Assembly (NCBI RefSeq): GCF_014203705.1
Contig: NZ_JACHJR010000001.1
Coordinates: forward strand, 3,968,001 to 4,032,000
Source: Kitasatospora gansuensis
Lineage (GTDB): Bacteria; Actinomycetota; Actinomycetes; Streptomycetales; Streptomycetaceae
Reading direction: 5' to 3'
Length of the DNA stretch: 64,000 nucleotides
Under the pieces are notes generated by a model. The model worked only from the letters and a program-made list of their open reading frames with translations. It searched no databases and was not told the origin of the DNA. Below are positions 49,168 to 56,467 of the stretch, piece by piece. Position 1 is the stretch's first letter. Each line of letters starts with the position of its first letter. The position numbers and the translations under genes are program-made.

Positions 49168-50206
49168 GCAGCGAGAACGTCCCCTCCCGGTCCGGGTAGC
49201 GAATCGCCAACGGCGCGACCGGGCCGCCGAGTTCGAGTGTCAGCTGATCCCGCCGACCGGCCGTGATCGCCTCCAGCAGGAACTCCCGGTTCACCCCGAT
49301 CCGGAGCGCCTCACCCGCTGCACCCTCCTCGTCAGCCACCCCGAGCGCACCGTCCGTGCCGACGGTGAGCACCGAGACCTGCTGCTCCACGCCGTCCTGG
49401 CTCCGCGTCAGGCTGCGGGTCGCCCCGGCGGACAGCTCGGCCCGCAGTTCGGCGGCGTCCACCGCCAGTCGGCGGGTCGGCTCCAGGCGCAGCATCGGCC
49501 GGTAGTCCGGATAGTCCTGGCCGACCCGACGCCCGGTCACCTCTCGCTCGTCCCCGGTCACGGTGAGCGTCAGCAGATCGCCGTCGACCGTCAGCAGCGC
49601 GTCCTCGGCACCGTCCAGCAGGGCCCGGACCTCGTCCACGAAGGCGGTCGCCGCGATCGCGCTGACCGGCGGGCCGTCCAGGGCGGTCGCCGGGGCGAGC
49701 GAGACGGCCAGCCGGTAGCGGTCGGTGGCGACCAGGCGCAGGCCGTCCGACGCGAGTTCCAGCAGGACGCCGCAGAGGGCGGGCTGCTCGGGGTTGCTGC
49801 CCACGGCGAACCGGACGGCGTCCAGGGCGGCGGCCAACTCGTGGGCGGGGGTGGTCAGTCGGGTCTGGTTCATCGGGTGCTCCCTCTGGTCGAGCAGTGC
49901 GCGGACCGTAGAGAGTTCGCGACGCGCGTCGGAGAGGCCGTCCTCCAGCCGACGCAGGTGCGTGTCCAGGGTCTGCCGGGCCACGGCGGGATCGGCCGAC
50001 AGCACCCGGGAGATGTCCGGCAGCGGCATCCCGACCCGGCGCAGCCGGGCGATCAGCCGGGCGTCCCGGAGCTGCTCCTCGGCGTACCAGCGGTACCCGC
50101 TCTGCGGGTCCACCCAGGCCGGGCCGAACACGCCCGCGCCGTCGTAGAACCGCAGCGCGCTCACGCTGAGCCCGCTGTGCCGGGCCATCTCTCCGATGCT
50201 GCGCAT
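49145..50206 (-). CDS. MerR-type regulator fused to two DNA polymerase III beta-clamp domains
   Basis: 353 residues, ATG with GGAG 6 nt upstream. Residues 1-70 are a MerR helix-turn-helix (IGEMARHSGLSVSALRFYD, then GYRWYAEEQL); 75-110 form the usual coiled coil. Residues about 113-353 match DnaN: GVLLELASDGLRLVATDRYRLAVS is the clamp domain II signature, YPDYRPMLRLEPTRRLAVD opens domain III, and the chain ends LLMPTVLS, like a clamp C-terminus. Clamp domain I is absent; the MerR part stands in its place. The clamp part may bind a peptide or form the dimer. It is divergent from an alpha/beta-hydrolase gene. Confidence 0.85.
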   Translation of the reverse strand: MRSIGEMARHSGLSVSALRFYDGAGVFGPAWVDPQSGYRWYAEEQLRDARLIARLRRVGMPLPDISRVLSADPAVARQTLDTHLRRLEDGLSDARRELSTVRALLDQREHPMNQTRLTTPAHELAAALDAVRFAVGSNPEQPALCGVLLELASDGLRLVATDRYRLAVSLAPATALDGPPVSAIAATAFVDEVRALLDGAEDALLTVDGDLLTLTVTGDEREVTGRRVGQDYPDYRPMLRLEPTRRLAVDAAELRAELSAGATRSLTRSQDGVEQQVSVLTVGTDGALGVADEEGAAGEALRIGVNREFLLEAITAGRRDQLTLELGGPVAPLAIRYPDREGTFSLLMPTVLS

Positions 50207-50368
50207 CACGTTCTCCACGCCGGGGACTCTGGGGGCTCGACCAGGTCGAGGGTCAACCCGGCTCACGGTAGACCCGTCAAGCGCCAGAGAAACTGTACGA
50301 ACGGTCGTGCTAATATCTCCCCCTGATCGGCTGCGCACCCAGGCCGCAGCCCTGCCGGGGGAGTGTCC

Positions 50369-51211
50369 ATGGATCTGTCCGCAGCCCTGCTCCGCACCGC
50401 ACTCAACGCCACCGCGACGGTCTCGCCCCGGGCGGCGGGCCAGGGCGCTTTCGCGCTGTTCCACCGCCCGGTGCTCCGCAGCCGGATCAGGCCGGACGAA
50501 CGGGAGCAGCACGACCGGGCGGTGACGGAGCAGCTCACCGTCGGCGCCCGGGAGGTCACCTCTTACCGCTGGGGGAGCGGCGAGCGTCCCGTCCTGCTGG
50601 TGCACGGCTGGCGGTCCCGGGCCTCCCGGTTCGCGCCGATGATCCCCCGTCTGCAGGCGCTCGGCCTGAGCCCGGTCGCCTTCGACGCCCCCGGGCACGG
50701 GGACTCCGGTGGCCGGACCACCACGATCCTCGACTACCGCGAGGTGATCGGCCGGCTGCACGACCGGTACGGCCCCTTCGAGGCGGTGGTGGCGCACTCG
50801 CTCGGGGCGGCCGGGGCCTTCCTGGCGCTGCGCGAGGGAGTGAAGGCGGGCCGGGTGGTGACGATCGCGGGGGTGGCCGAGTACGGCTTCCTGGTCGAGG
50901 CGTTCCGGGTGCAGCTCGGGCTCGGCCGCTGGGCCGGGCCCGAGCTGGAACGCCGGGTCGCCGAGGTGCTGGCCGCCGGCCGGGACCGGGCCGACTTCGA
51001 CCCGGTGCACCGGCCGGGGGACTTCGACTTCCCGATGCTGGCGGTGCACGACCGGGACGACCGGGTGGTGCTGCCCGGCCAGGCCGACCTGTTCCGGGCC
51101 GCGTACGGCGAGCGGCTCCAGCTGCTCACCACCGAGGGTCTCGGGCACAGCCGGATCCTCGCCGAGCCCACGGTGCTGGACCACGTGGCGGGCTTCCTCG
51201 CGGCGGAATGA
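50369..51211 (+). CDS. Alpha/beta-fold hydrolase
   Basis: 280 residues; the ATG at 50369 has GGGGGAG 5 nt upstream. Oxyanion motif LLVHGWRSRA, nucleophile Ser in AHSLGAAG, catalytic Asp in HDRDDRVV and His in GLGHSRIL. No signal peptide is seen; the N-terminal 60 residues are an extension. The substrate is unknown. It is divergent from the MerR/clamp fusion with a TAATAT -10-like hexamer at 50311, so that regulator may control it. Confidence 0.9.
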   Translation: MDLSAALLRTALNATATVSPRAAGQGAFALFHRPVLRSRIRPDEREQHDRAVTEQLTVGAREVTSYRWGSGERPVLLVHGWRSRASRFAPMIPRLQALGLSPVAFDAPGHGDSGGRTTTILDYREVIGRLHDRYGPFEAVVAHSLGAAGAFLALREGVKAGRVVTIAGVAEYGFLVEAFRVQLGLGRWAGPELERRVAEVLAAGRDRADFDPVHRPGDFDFPMLAVHDRDDRVVLPGQADLFRAAYGERLQLLTTEGLGHSRILAEPTVLDHVAGFLAAE

Positions 51212-51232
51212 CCGAGGGGCGGAATGACCGAA

Positions 51233-51259
51233 GGGCGGCTCCCCGGTCGGGAGCCGCCC
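51233..51259. terminator. 11-bp-stem hairpin between convergent genes
   Basis: GGGCGGCTCCC and its complement pair around a 5-nt loop, between the hydrolase stop and the DUF5302 gene stop. Confidence 0.75.
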
Positions 51260-51274
51260 CTCGTCGAACGACCG

Positions 51275-51493
51275 TCAGCCGCCGCTCTTGCGGCGGAAGT
51301 TGCGCTTGCCACCGGCAGCCGCGTGCGTGCCGTGGACCTTCGACTCACTGCCCGGGCCGCCGCCGGAGCCGTCCGTCCGGACGCCCTGCTTGCGCTCCAG
51401 GGCGGCCAGGAACTTCGCCTTCACGTCGTCGGGCGCGGCGGGAGTCTGCTCCGTGCTCTGCGGTTCGACGGATTCGGGTGTGCCGCTGCTCAT
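51275..51493 (-). CDS. DUF5302 family small protein
   Basis: 72 residues, ATG after GGAGGT. VKAKFLAALERKQG and the basic end KRNFRRKSGG are typical of the small actinobacterial DUF5302 proteins. No catalytic motif is present. The basic tail may bind nucleic acid or ribosomes, which is a guess. Confidence 0.8.
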   Translation of the reverse strand: MSSGTPESVEPQSTEQTPAAPDDVKAKFLAALERKQGVRTDGSGGGPGSESKVHGTHAAAGGKRNFRRKSGG

Positions 51494-51569
51494 GGGTTGA
51501 CCTCCAGAAGACCAGTGTTGCCAGCCTCACCATGTCATGCCGGGACCGGTCGGTCCCACCATTTGGTGC

Positions 51570-51677
51570 TCAGTGCGGCTGGTCCCGGTAGTGCGGGCCG
51601 CCGATCATGAAGAGCAGCAGGGCGGTCGGGAAGGCGAGGGCCGCGATCACCACGACGAAGAACTCCAGCACCATCAC
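51570..51677 (-). CDS. Single-helix membrane microprotein (35 residues)
   Basis: The minus strand codes for MVLEFFVVVIAALAFPTALL and a short polar tail ending GPHYRDQPH. AGGAG lies 6 nt before a GTG and 9 nt before the next codon, an ATG, so the protein has 34 or 35 residues. One membrane helix with a polar C-terminus is clear. The ribosome site and codon use support a real gene. The function is unknown. Confidence 0.6.
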   Translation of the reverse strand: MMVLEFFVVVIAALAFPTALLLFMIGGPHYRDQPH

Positions 51678-51818
51678 AGCGGTCTCCTGGGGGAGAGAGC
51701 GGAAGCAGACAAAACTGACGGTATGTCCGGATTCACCCGGCTGCCACTTCCCTCACCCCACCGAGGGATCATCGTCCGAACCCTGTCCGCCCGTCCGCTC
51801 CGCCGCCACACTGACGTG

Positions 51819-52640
51819 ATGCAGGTAGAGCTGGCGGGCGAACCGCAGAAGCCGGGGCAGCAGAGCGAGGACTTCGCCGTGACCTCCCCGGAGGCCCTGG
51901 TGCTGCTGGACGGTTCGAGTGCGCCGGACGGCCTCGAGTCGGGCTGTCGGCACGGCACCCCGTGGTACGTCCGGCGGCTCGGCGTGCACCTGCTCGCCCG
52001 GCTGACCGACCGGCCCGACCGCTCGATCGCCGAGTGCCTGGCCGACTCCATCGTCGAGACCGCCGCCCTGCACGGCGGCCGCTGCGACCTGGCCCACCCC
52101 AACACCCCGGCCGCGATGGTGGTCGCCGCCCGGCTGCACGGCAGCTCGCTGGAGTACCTGGTGCTCGGCGACTCGATGCTGGTGCTGCAGCTCAAGGAGG
52201 GCCCGCCCCGGGTGATCGGCGACAACCAGCGCTTCCCGGCCGGCGAACTGCTCCGCCGGCAGATCTGGTCCACCGTCCCGGGCACCGCCGAACGCCACGA
52301 GCTCCACCTGCGGTACGCCCTGGCGGTCCGGGCGGCCCGCAACTCCGGCCACGGCCCGTGGATTGCCGCCGCCTCGCCGCGCGCCGCGGCCCACGCCGAG
52401 ACCGGCTTCGTCCGGCTCGCCGCGCTGCAGGCGGTGGCCGCCCTCAGCGACGGCGCCGCCCGCTACACCGAACGCTTCGGCCTCGGCAGCTGGTCCGACG
52501 CGCTCCACCTGCTGGCCGAACGCGGCCCCGCCGAACTCATCGCCCAGGTCCGCTCCACCGAACGCACCGACACCCGCTGCGAACGCTGGCCGCGGGGCAA
52601 GGCCCACGACGACGCGTCGGCGCTGTACGCGCGGATCTGA
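51819..52640 (+). CDS. PP2C-type protein phosphatase-like protein
   Basis: 273 residues from the ATG at 51819. SEDFAVTSPEALVLLDGSS matches the first metal-binding strand pair of PP2C phosphatases, YLVLGDSMLVL the central motif and HDDASALYARI the last metal Asp. The GxGGD second motif is not evident, so activity is uncertain. An ATG at 51723 would add 32 residues without recognisable content. A repeat element (copy 5) follows 30 nt downstream. Confidence 0.78.
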   Translation: MQVELAGEPQKPGQQSEDFAVTSPEALVLLDGSSAPDGLESGCRHGTPWYVRRLGVHLLARLTDRPDRSIAECLADSIVETAALHGGRCDLAHPNTPAAMVVAARLHGSSLEYLVLGDSMLVLQLKEGPPRVIGDNQRFPAGELLRRQIWSTVPGTAERHELHLRYALAVRAARNSGHGPWIAAASPRAAAHAETGFVRLAALQAVAALSDGAARYTERFGLGSWSDALHLLAERGPAELIAQVRSTERTDTRCERWPRGKAHDDASALYARI

Positions 52641-52670
52641 ACTGTTGGCAGGTGATCGAGCATCTACGGT

Positions 52671-52785
52671 CAGGGGCTCGGGGAACTGCGACGCCGACCT
52701 CGAAAAAGGTGATCCGTGCGTAGATGGGCAGGCACTTTCGCAGTGACCCGCACGCCAGATCTCCTCGCAGTTCCCCGAGCCCCTG
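52671..52785. repeat. 115-bp inverted-repeat element, copy 5 (subtype B)
   Basis: Perfect 16-bp ends (CAGGGGCTCGGGGAAC at 52671, GTTCCCCGAGCCCCTG ending 52785). Outside them CTACGGT and ACCGTAG also pair, extending the stem with one bulged base. The interior is nearly the same as in copy 3, with AAAAAGGTGATCCGTGCGTAG and GGCACTTTCGCAGTGA. It lies between the convergent PP2C-like and pirin genes. Confidence 0.85.
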
Positions 52786-52807
52786 GACCGTAGGTGCCTG
52801 AGCCCTG

Positions 52808-53758
52808 TCAGTCGGTGGGCTGGCCGAAGGCGCCGGACTGGAAGTCCCGCATGGCCTGCTCGAGCTCCCGGTGACTGTTCATCACGAACGGCCCGTAGTG
52901 CGCCACCGGCTCACGGATCGGCTGCCCGCCCAGGATGATCACGTCCAGGTTGGGGTGCCGGGAGTCCTGCTTGGCGTCGGCCGAGATGGTGAGGGTGTCG
53001 CCCTCGCCGAAGACCGCGGCCTGCCCGCTCCGGAACGGCCGCCGTTCGGAGCCGACCGTGCCGTCGCCGTTGAGGACGTACGCCAGCGCGTTGAAGTCCT
53101 TGCGCCAGGGGATGGTGATCTCGGCGCCCGGCGTCACGGTGGCGTGCAGCAGGGTGATCGGGGTGTGGGTGACGCCGGGGCCCTCGTTGCCGGCCAGTTC
53201 GCCGGCGATCAGCCGGAGGATCGCGCCGCCGTCGGGCGAGGTGAGCAGCTTGACGTGCCCGCCGTGGATGTCCTGGTAGCGCGGGGCGGTCATCTTGTCC
53301 GCGGCCGGGAGGTTGACCCAGAGCTGGATGCCGTGGAACAGGCCACCGGTCAGGACCAGCGACTCGGGCGGGGTCTCGATGTGCAGGATGCCGGAGCCGG
53401 CCGTCATCCACTGGGTGTCGCCGCCGCCGAGGTGGCCGCCGCCGCCGTGCGAGTCCTTGTGGATGAACTCGCCGTCGATCAGGTAGGTCACCGTCTCGAA
53501 GCCGCGGTGCGGGTGCCAGGGGGTGCCCTTGGGCTCGCCCGCGGCGTAGTCCACCTCGCCCATCTGGTCCATCATGATGAACGGGTCGAGGTACTTGGTG
53601 TTGATCTTCGCGAAGGCCCGGCGGACCGGGAAACCCTCGCCCTCGAAGCCCTCGGGAGCGGTGACCACCGCCAGGACCGGACGCGGCACGTTGGTCGCGG
53701 GGTCCGGGGTGGCAACGCGCGGAAGGGTCAACGGGTTCTCGACGGTCACGGCGGGCAT
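52808..53758 (-). CDS. Pirin family protein
   Basis: 316 residues, ATG after GGAGG. Two cupin barrels; the metal site is in the N-terminal one: WHPHRGFETVTYLIDGEFIHKDS supplies three His and a Glu lies in HIETPP. Bacterial pirins include quercetin dioxygenases and redox-linked regulators. A 14-bp inverted repeat 44 bp upstream suggests regulated expression. Confidence 0.92.
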   Translation of the reverse strand: MPAVTVENPLTLPRVATPDPATNVPRPVLAVVTAPEGFEGEGFPVRRAFAKINTKYLDPFIMMDQMGEVDYAAGEPKGTPWHPHRGFETVTYLIDGEFIHKDSHGGGGHLGGGDTQWMTAGSGILHIETPPESLVLTGGLFHGIQLWVNLPAADKMTAPRYQDIHGGHVKLLTSPDGGAILRLIAGELAGNEGPGVTHTPITLLHATVTPGAEITIPWRKDFNALAYVLNGDGTVGSERRPFRSGQAAVFGEGDTLTISADAKQDSRHPNLDVIILGGQPIREPVAHYGPFVMNSHRELEQAMRDFQSGAFGQPTD

Positions 53759-53801
53759 GTCGGCCTCCTTCTGGGGTCTGTGGCCTACATCGGCAAAGGT
53801 A

Positions 53802-53838
53802 GTTCAACTCTCAACAAGAAGCAAGTTGAAACTTGAAC
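53802..53838. promoter_or_regulatory. Inverted repeat upstream of the pirin gene
   Basis: GTTCAACTCTCAAC (53802-53815) and GTTGAAACTTGAAC (53825-53838) match as inverted repeats at 12 of 14 positions, 9 bp apart. The AT-rich TTCAA/TTGAA pattern looks like a MarR- or HxlR-type operator in front of the pirin gene. The regulator is not adjacent. Confidence 0.55.
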
Positions 53839-53878
53839 CATATGAAGATGTCGGGGCCGGTCCGGGGAACCGCGGATC

Positions 53879-54400
53879 TCAGCCGTACATCCGGCGCATG
53901 GTGAAGTCGACCATCTGCTCCACTGCCTTGGCGTCGAACACCATCCGGTGCTCGCCCTCCATGTCCAGTGCGAAGCCGTACCCGGTCGGCAGCAGGTCGA
54001 GCACCTCGGCGCCGGTGACGCTGAAGTGCTTGGAGTCCTTGCCGGCGTACCGGCGCAGCTCCTTGAGCGAGCTGAACATCGGGATCACCGGCGTGGGCGT
54101 GTTGTGCAGCGCCAGGAAGCCGGGGCGGTCGCCGCGCGGGCAGTGCACCTTCGAGGTGATGAAGATGGCCTGGAAGTCCTCGACCGGCATCGACCCGGTG
54201 GTGAAGGCCCGGACCGCGTCCGCGAGGGATGGCGGCGAGGGTTCGGGGTAGAGAGACTGCTGAGGGGCCGCCTGCGGCGGCTGCTCGCCGTACTGGCCGG
54301 GGCCCGGCATGCCGTTCATCCCCTGCTGCTGGGCGTGCTGTTGCTGCGCCTGCTGCTGGTAGGGGTCGCCCTGATACCCGGTCTGCTCGTAGCCGTACAC
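53879..54400 (-). CDS. SseB-family N-terminal domain protein
   Basis: 173 residues from a GTG. A Gln/Pro/Tyr-rich N-terminus of about 55 residues leads to an SseB-type domain (PVEDFQAIFITSKVHCPR, FLALHNTPTPVIPMFSSLKELRRYA, GYGFALDMEG). SseB-like proteins are common in streptomycetes, with no agreed function. A -10 element TAGCCT 6 nt before the GTG implies a leaderless transcript. Confidence 0.82.
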   Translation of the reverse strand: MYGYEQTGYQGDPYQQQAQQQHAQQQGMNGMPGPGQYGEQPPQAAPQQSLYPEPSPPSLADAVRAFTTGSMPVEDFQAIFITSKVHCPRGDRPGFLALHNTPTPVIPMFSSLKELRRYAGKDSKHFSVTGAEVLDLLPTGYGFALDMEGEHRMVFDAKAVEQMVDFTMRRMYG

Positions 54401-54406
54401 GAGGCA

Positions 54407-54412
54407 AGGCTA
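54407..54412 (-). promoter_or_regulatory. -10 element of a leaderless promoter for the SseB-like gene
   Basis: On the minus strand TAGCCT ends 6 nt before the GTG start; no ribosome site is present. Confidence 0.45.
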
Positions 54413-54466
54413 TCGGTGGACGTGACCGTGTTCATAGCCCTATCGCGTCCAGGGGCTTGAACAAGT

Positions 54467-54503
54467 TACTTACGGGTAGCATCATGGTGCCTACTGGTGG
54501 GTA
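54467..54503. promoter_or_regulatory. Paired TACT-GGGTA sites upstream of the acyl-CoA dehydrogenase gene
   Basis: TACTTACGGGTA (54467-54478) and TACTGGTGGGTA (54492-54503) are 25 bp apart, 55-90 bp before the start codon. Both are imperfect palindromes of the TAC-N6-GTA kind, as bound by TetR-type fatty acid regulators in actinobacteria. The link is inferred from pattern and position. Confidence 0.55.
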
Positions 54504-54557
54504 AGTGGGGCGCTCGAAGGCGGCGGACCCCGGAAGCGACGAACCGGAGAAACGGTC

Positions 54558-56387
54558 ATGGGTCACTACAAGTCCAACCTGCGTGACGTGGAGTTCAACC
54601 TCTTCGAGGTGTTCGGCCGTGACCAGGTGTACGGCACCGGTCCGTTCGCCGACATGGACGTCGAGACCGCGAAGAACATCCTCAGCGAGATCTCGCGGCT
54701 CGCCGAGAACGACCTCGCCGCGTCCTTCGTCGACGCCGACCGCAACCCGCCGGTCTTCGACCCGGAGACCAACACGGCGCCGATCCCGGCGACCTTCAAG
54801 AAGAGCTACCAGGCGTACATGGACGCCGAGTGGTGGCGCCTCGGCATCCCGGAGGAGATCGGCGGCCAGGTCACCCCGTCCTCGCTGATCTGGGCCTACG
54901 CGGAGCAGATCCTCGGCTCCAACCCGGCGATCTGGATGTACTCGTCCGGCCCGGCGTTCGCCGGCGTCGTCTATGACGAGGGCACCGAGGAGCAGAAGAA
55001 GGTCGCCCAGCTCATGGTCGACCGCCAGTGGGGCGCCACCATGGTGCTGACCGAGCCGGACGCCGGTTCGGACGTCGGCGCCGGCCGCACCAAGGCGATC
55101 AAGCAGGAGGACGGCTCCTGGCACATCGAGGGTGTGAAGCGCTTCATCACCTCGGGCGAGCACGACATGTCCGAGAACATCATCCACCTGGTGCTGGCCC
55201 GCCCCGAGGGCGGCAAGCCGGGCACCAAGGGCCTCGGCCTGTACATCGTGCCGAAGTTCGACTTCGACTGGGAGACCGGCGAGCTCGGCGAGCGCAACGG
55301 TGCCTACGCGACCAACGTCGAGCACAAGATGGGCCTCAAGGCGTCCAACACCTGTGAGATGACCTTCGGCGCCAAGCACCCGGCCAAGGGCTGGCTGGTC
55401 GGCGAGAGCGTCGACGGCATCCGCCAGATGTTCAAGATCATCGAGTTCGCCCGGATGATGGTCGGCACGAAGGCCATCGCCACCCTCTCCACCGGCTACC
55501 TGAACGCGCTGGAGTACGCCAAGGAGCGCGTGCAGGGCGCCGACATCTCCAACTTCCTGGACAAGGCCGCCCCGCGCGTCACCATCACCCACCACCCGGA
55601 CGTCCGCCGCTCGCTGATGACCCAGAAGGCGTACGCCGAGGGCATGCGCGCCCTGGTGCTGTACACCGCCTCGGTCCAGGACGACCTGGTGGCCGCCCGC
55701 CTGCGCGGCGAGCACGACGACGCCGCCGAGCGCCTCAACGACCTGCTGCTGCCGATCGTGAAGGGCTACGGCTCGGAGAAGTCCTACGAGCAGCTCGCCC
55801 AGTCCCTGCAGACCTTCGGTGGCTCCGGCTTCCTGCAGGAGTACCCGATCGAGCAGTACATCCGCGACGCCAAGATCGACACCCTGTACGAGGGCACCAC
55901 CGCGATCCAGGGCCTGGACTTCTTCTTCCGGAAGATCGTCAAGGACGGTGGCCAGGCGCTCACCGTGGTCTCCGAGCAGATCAAGAAGTTCCTCGCCACC
56001 GGCGAGGGCGGCGACGCCCTGGCCACCGAGCGCGAGCTGCTCGGCAAGGCGGCCGGTGACCTGGAGGCGATCGTCGGCAAGCTGCTGGCCGACCTCTCCT
56101 CGGTCGAGCAGGACGTCAAGAACATGTACAAGGTGGGCCTCAACACCACCCGCCTGCTGATGGTCTCCGGCGACGTCGTGGTCGGCTGGCTGCTGCTCCG
56201 TCAGGCCGCCGTGGCGCTGGCCAAGCTGGAGGCGGGCGCCAGCGACAAGGACGTCCCGTTCTACCAGGGCAAGGTCGCCGGGGCCCGCTTCTTCGCCCGC
56301 AACGTGCTCCCGACCGTCACCCCGCAGCGCCTGATCGCCGAGGGTGTCGACAACGAGATCATGGAGCTCGCGGAGGAGGCTTTCTAA
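54558..56387 (+). CDS. Acyl-CoA dehydrogenase
   Basis: 609 residues, ATG after GGAG. FAD-dependent first step of beta-oxidation. The flavin/substrate motifs WGATMVLTEPDAGSD and GVKRFITSGEHD lie near 160-200, EYPIEQYIRDAKIDTLYEGT near 430-450, and a C-terminal extension of about 130 residues makes this the long form. It resembles the mycobacterial FadE5 group in size and layout. It is a single-gene unit with two candidate regulator sites upstream and a strong terminator after it. Confidence 0.95.
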   Translation: MGHYKSNLRDVEFNLFEVFGRDQVYGTGPFADMDVETAKNILSEISRLAENDLAASFVDADRNPPVFDPETNTAPIPATFKKSYQAYMDAEWWRLGIPEEIGGQVTPSSLIWAYAEQILGSNPAIWMYSSGPAFAGVVYDEGTEEQKKVAQLMVDRQWGATMVLTEPDAGSDVGAGRTKAIKQEDGSWHIEGVKRFITSGEHDMSENIIHLVLARPEGGKPGTKGLGLYIVPKFDFDWETGELGERNGAYATNVEHKMGLKASNTCEMTFGAKHPAKGWLVGESVDGIRQMFKIIEFARMMVGTKAIATLSTGYLNALEYAKERVQGADISNFLDKAAPRVTITHHPDVRRSLMTQKAYAEGMRALVLYTASVQDDLVAARLRGEHDDAAERLNDLLLPIVKGYGSEKSYEQLAQSLQTFGGSGFLQEYPIEQYIRDAKIDTLYEGTTAIQGLDFFFRKIVKDGGQALTVVSEQIKKFLATGEGGDALATERELLGKAAGDLEAIVGKLLADLSSVEQDVKNMYKVGLNTTRLLMVSGDVVVGWLLLRQAAVALAKLEAGASDKDVPFYQGKVAGARFFARNVLPTVTPQRLIAEGVDNEIMELAEEAF

Positions 56388-56421
56388 GCCCCCACCCGAA
56401 ATACCGCCTGACACACCCTCA

Positions 56422-56463
56422 ACACCGCGGGGCCCGGTTCACCACGACCGGGCCCCGCGGTGT
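56422..56463. terminator. 17-bp-stem bidirectional terminator
   Basis: Arms 56422-56438 and 56447-56463 pair perfectly with an 8-nt loop, between the acyl-CoA dehydrogenase stop (56387) and the convergent permease stop (56468). Confidence 0.85.
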
Positions 56464-56467
56464 GTTC

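Noticed and set aside
26718..52785. Insertion sequences with transposase
   Set aside because: The elements are at most 116 bp and hold no coding capacity; I saw no transposase gene in the window and no clear target duplication.
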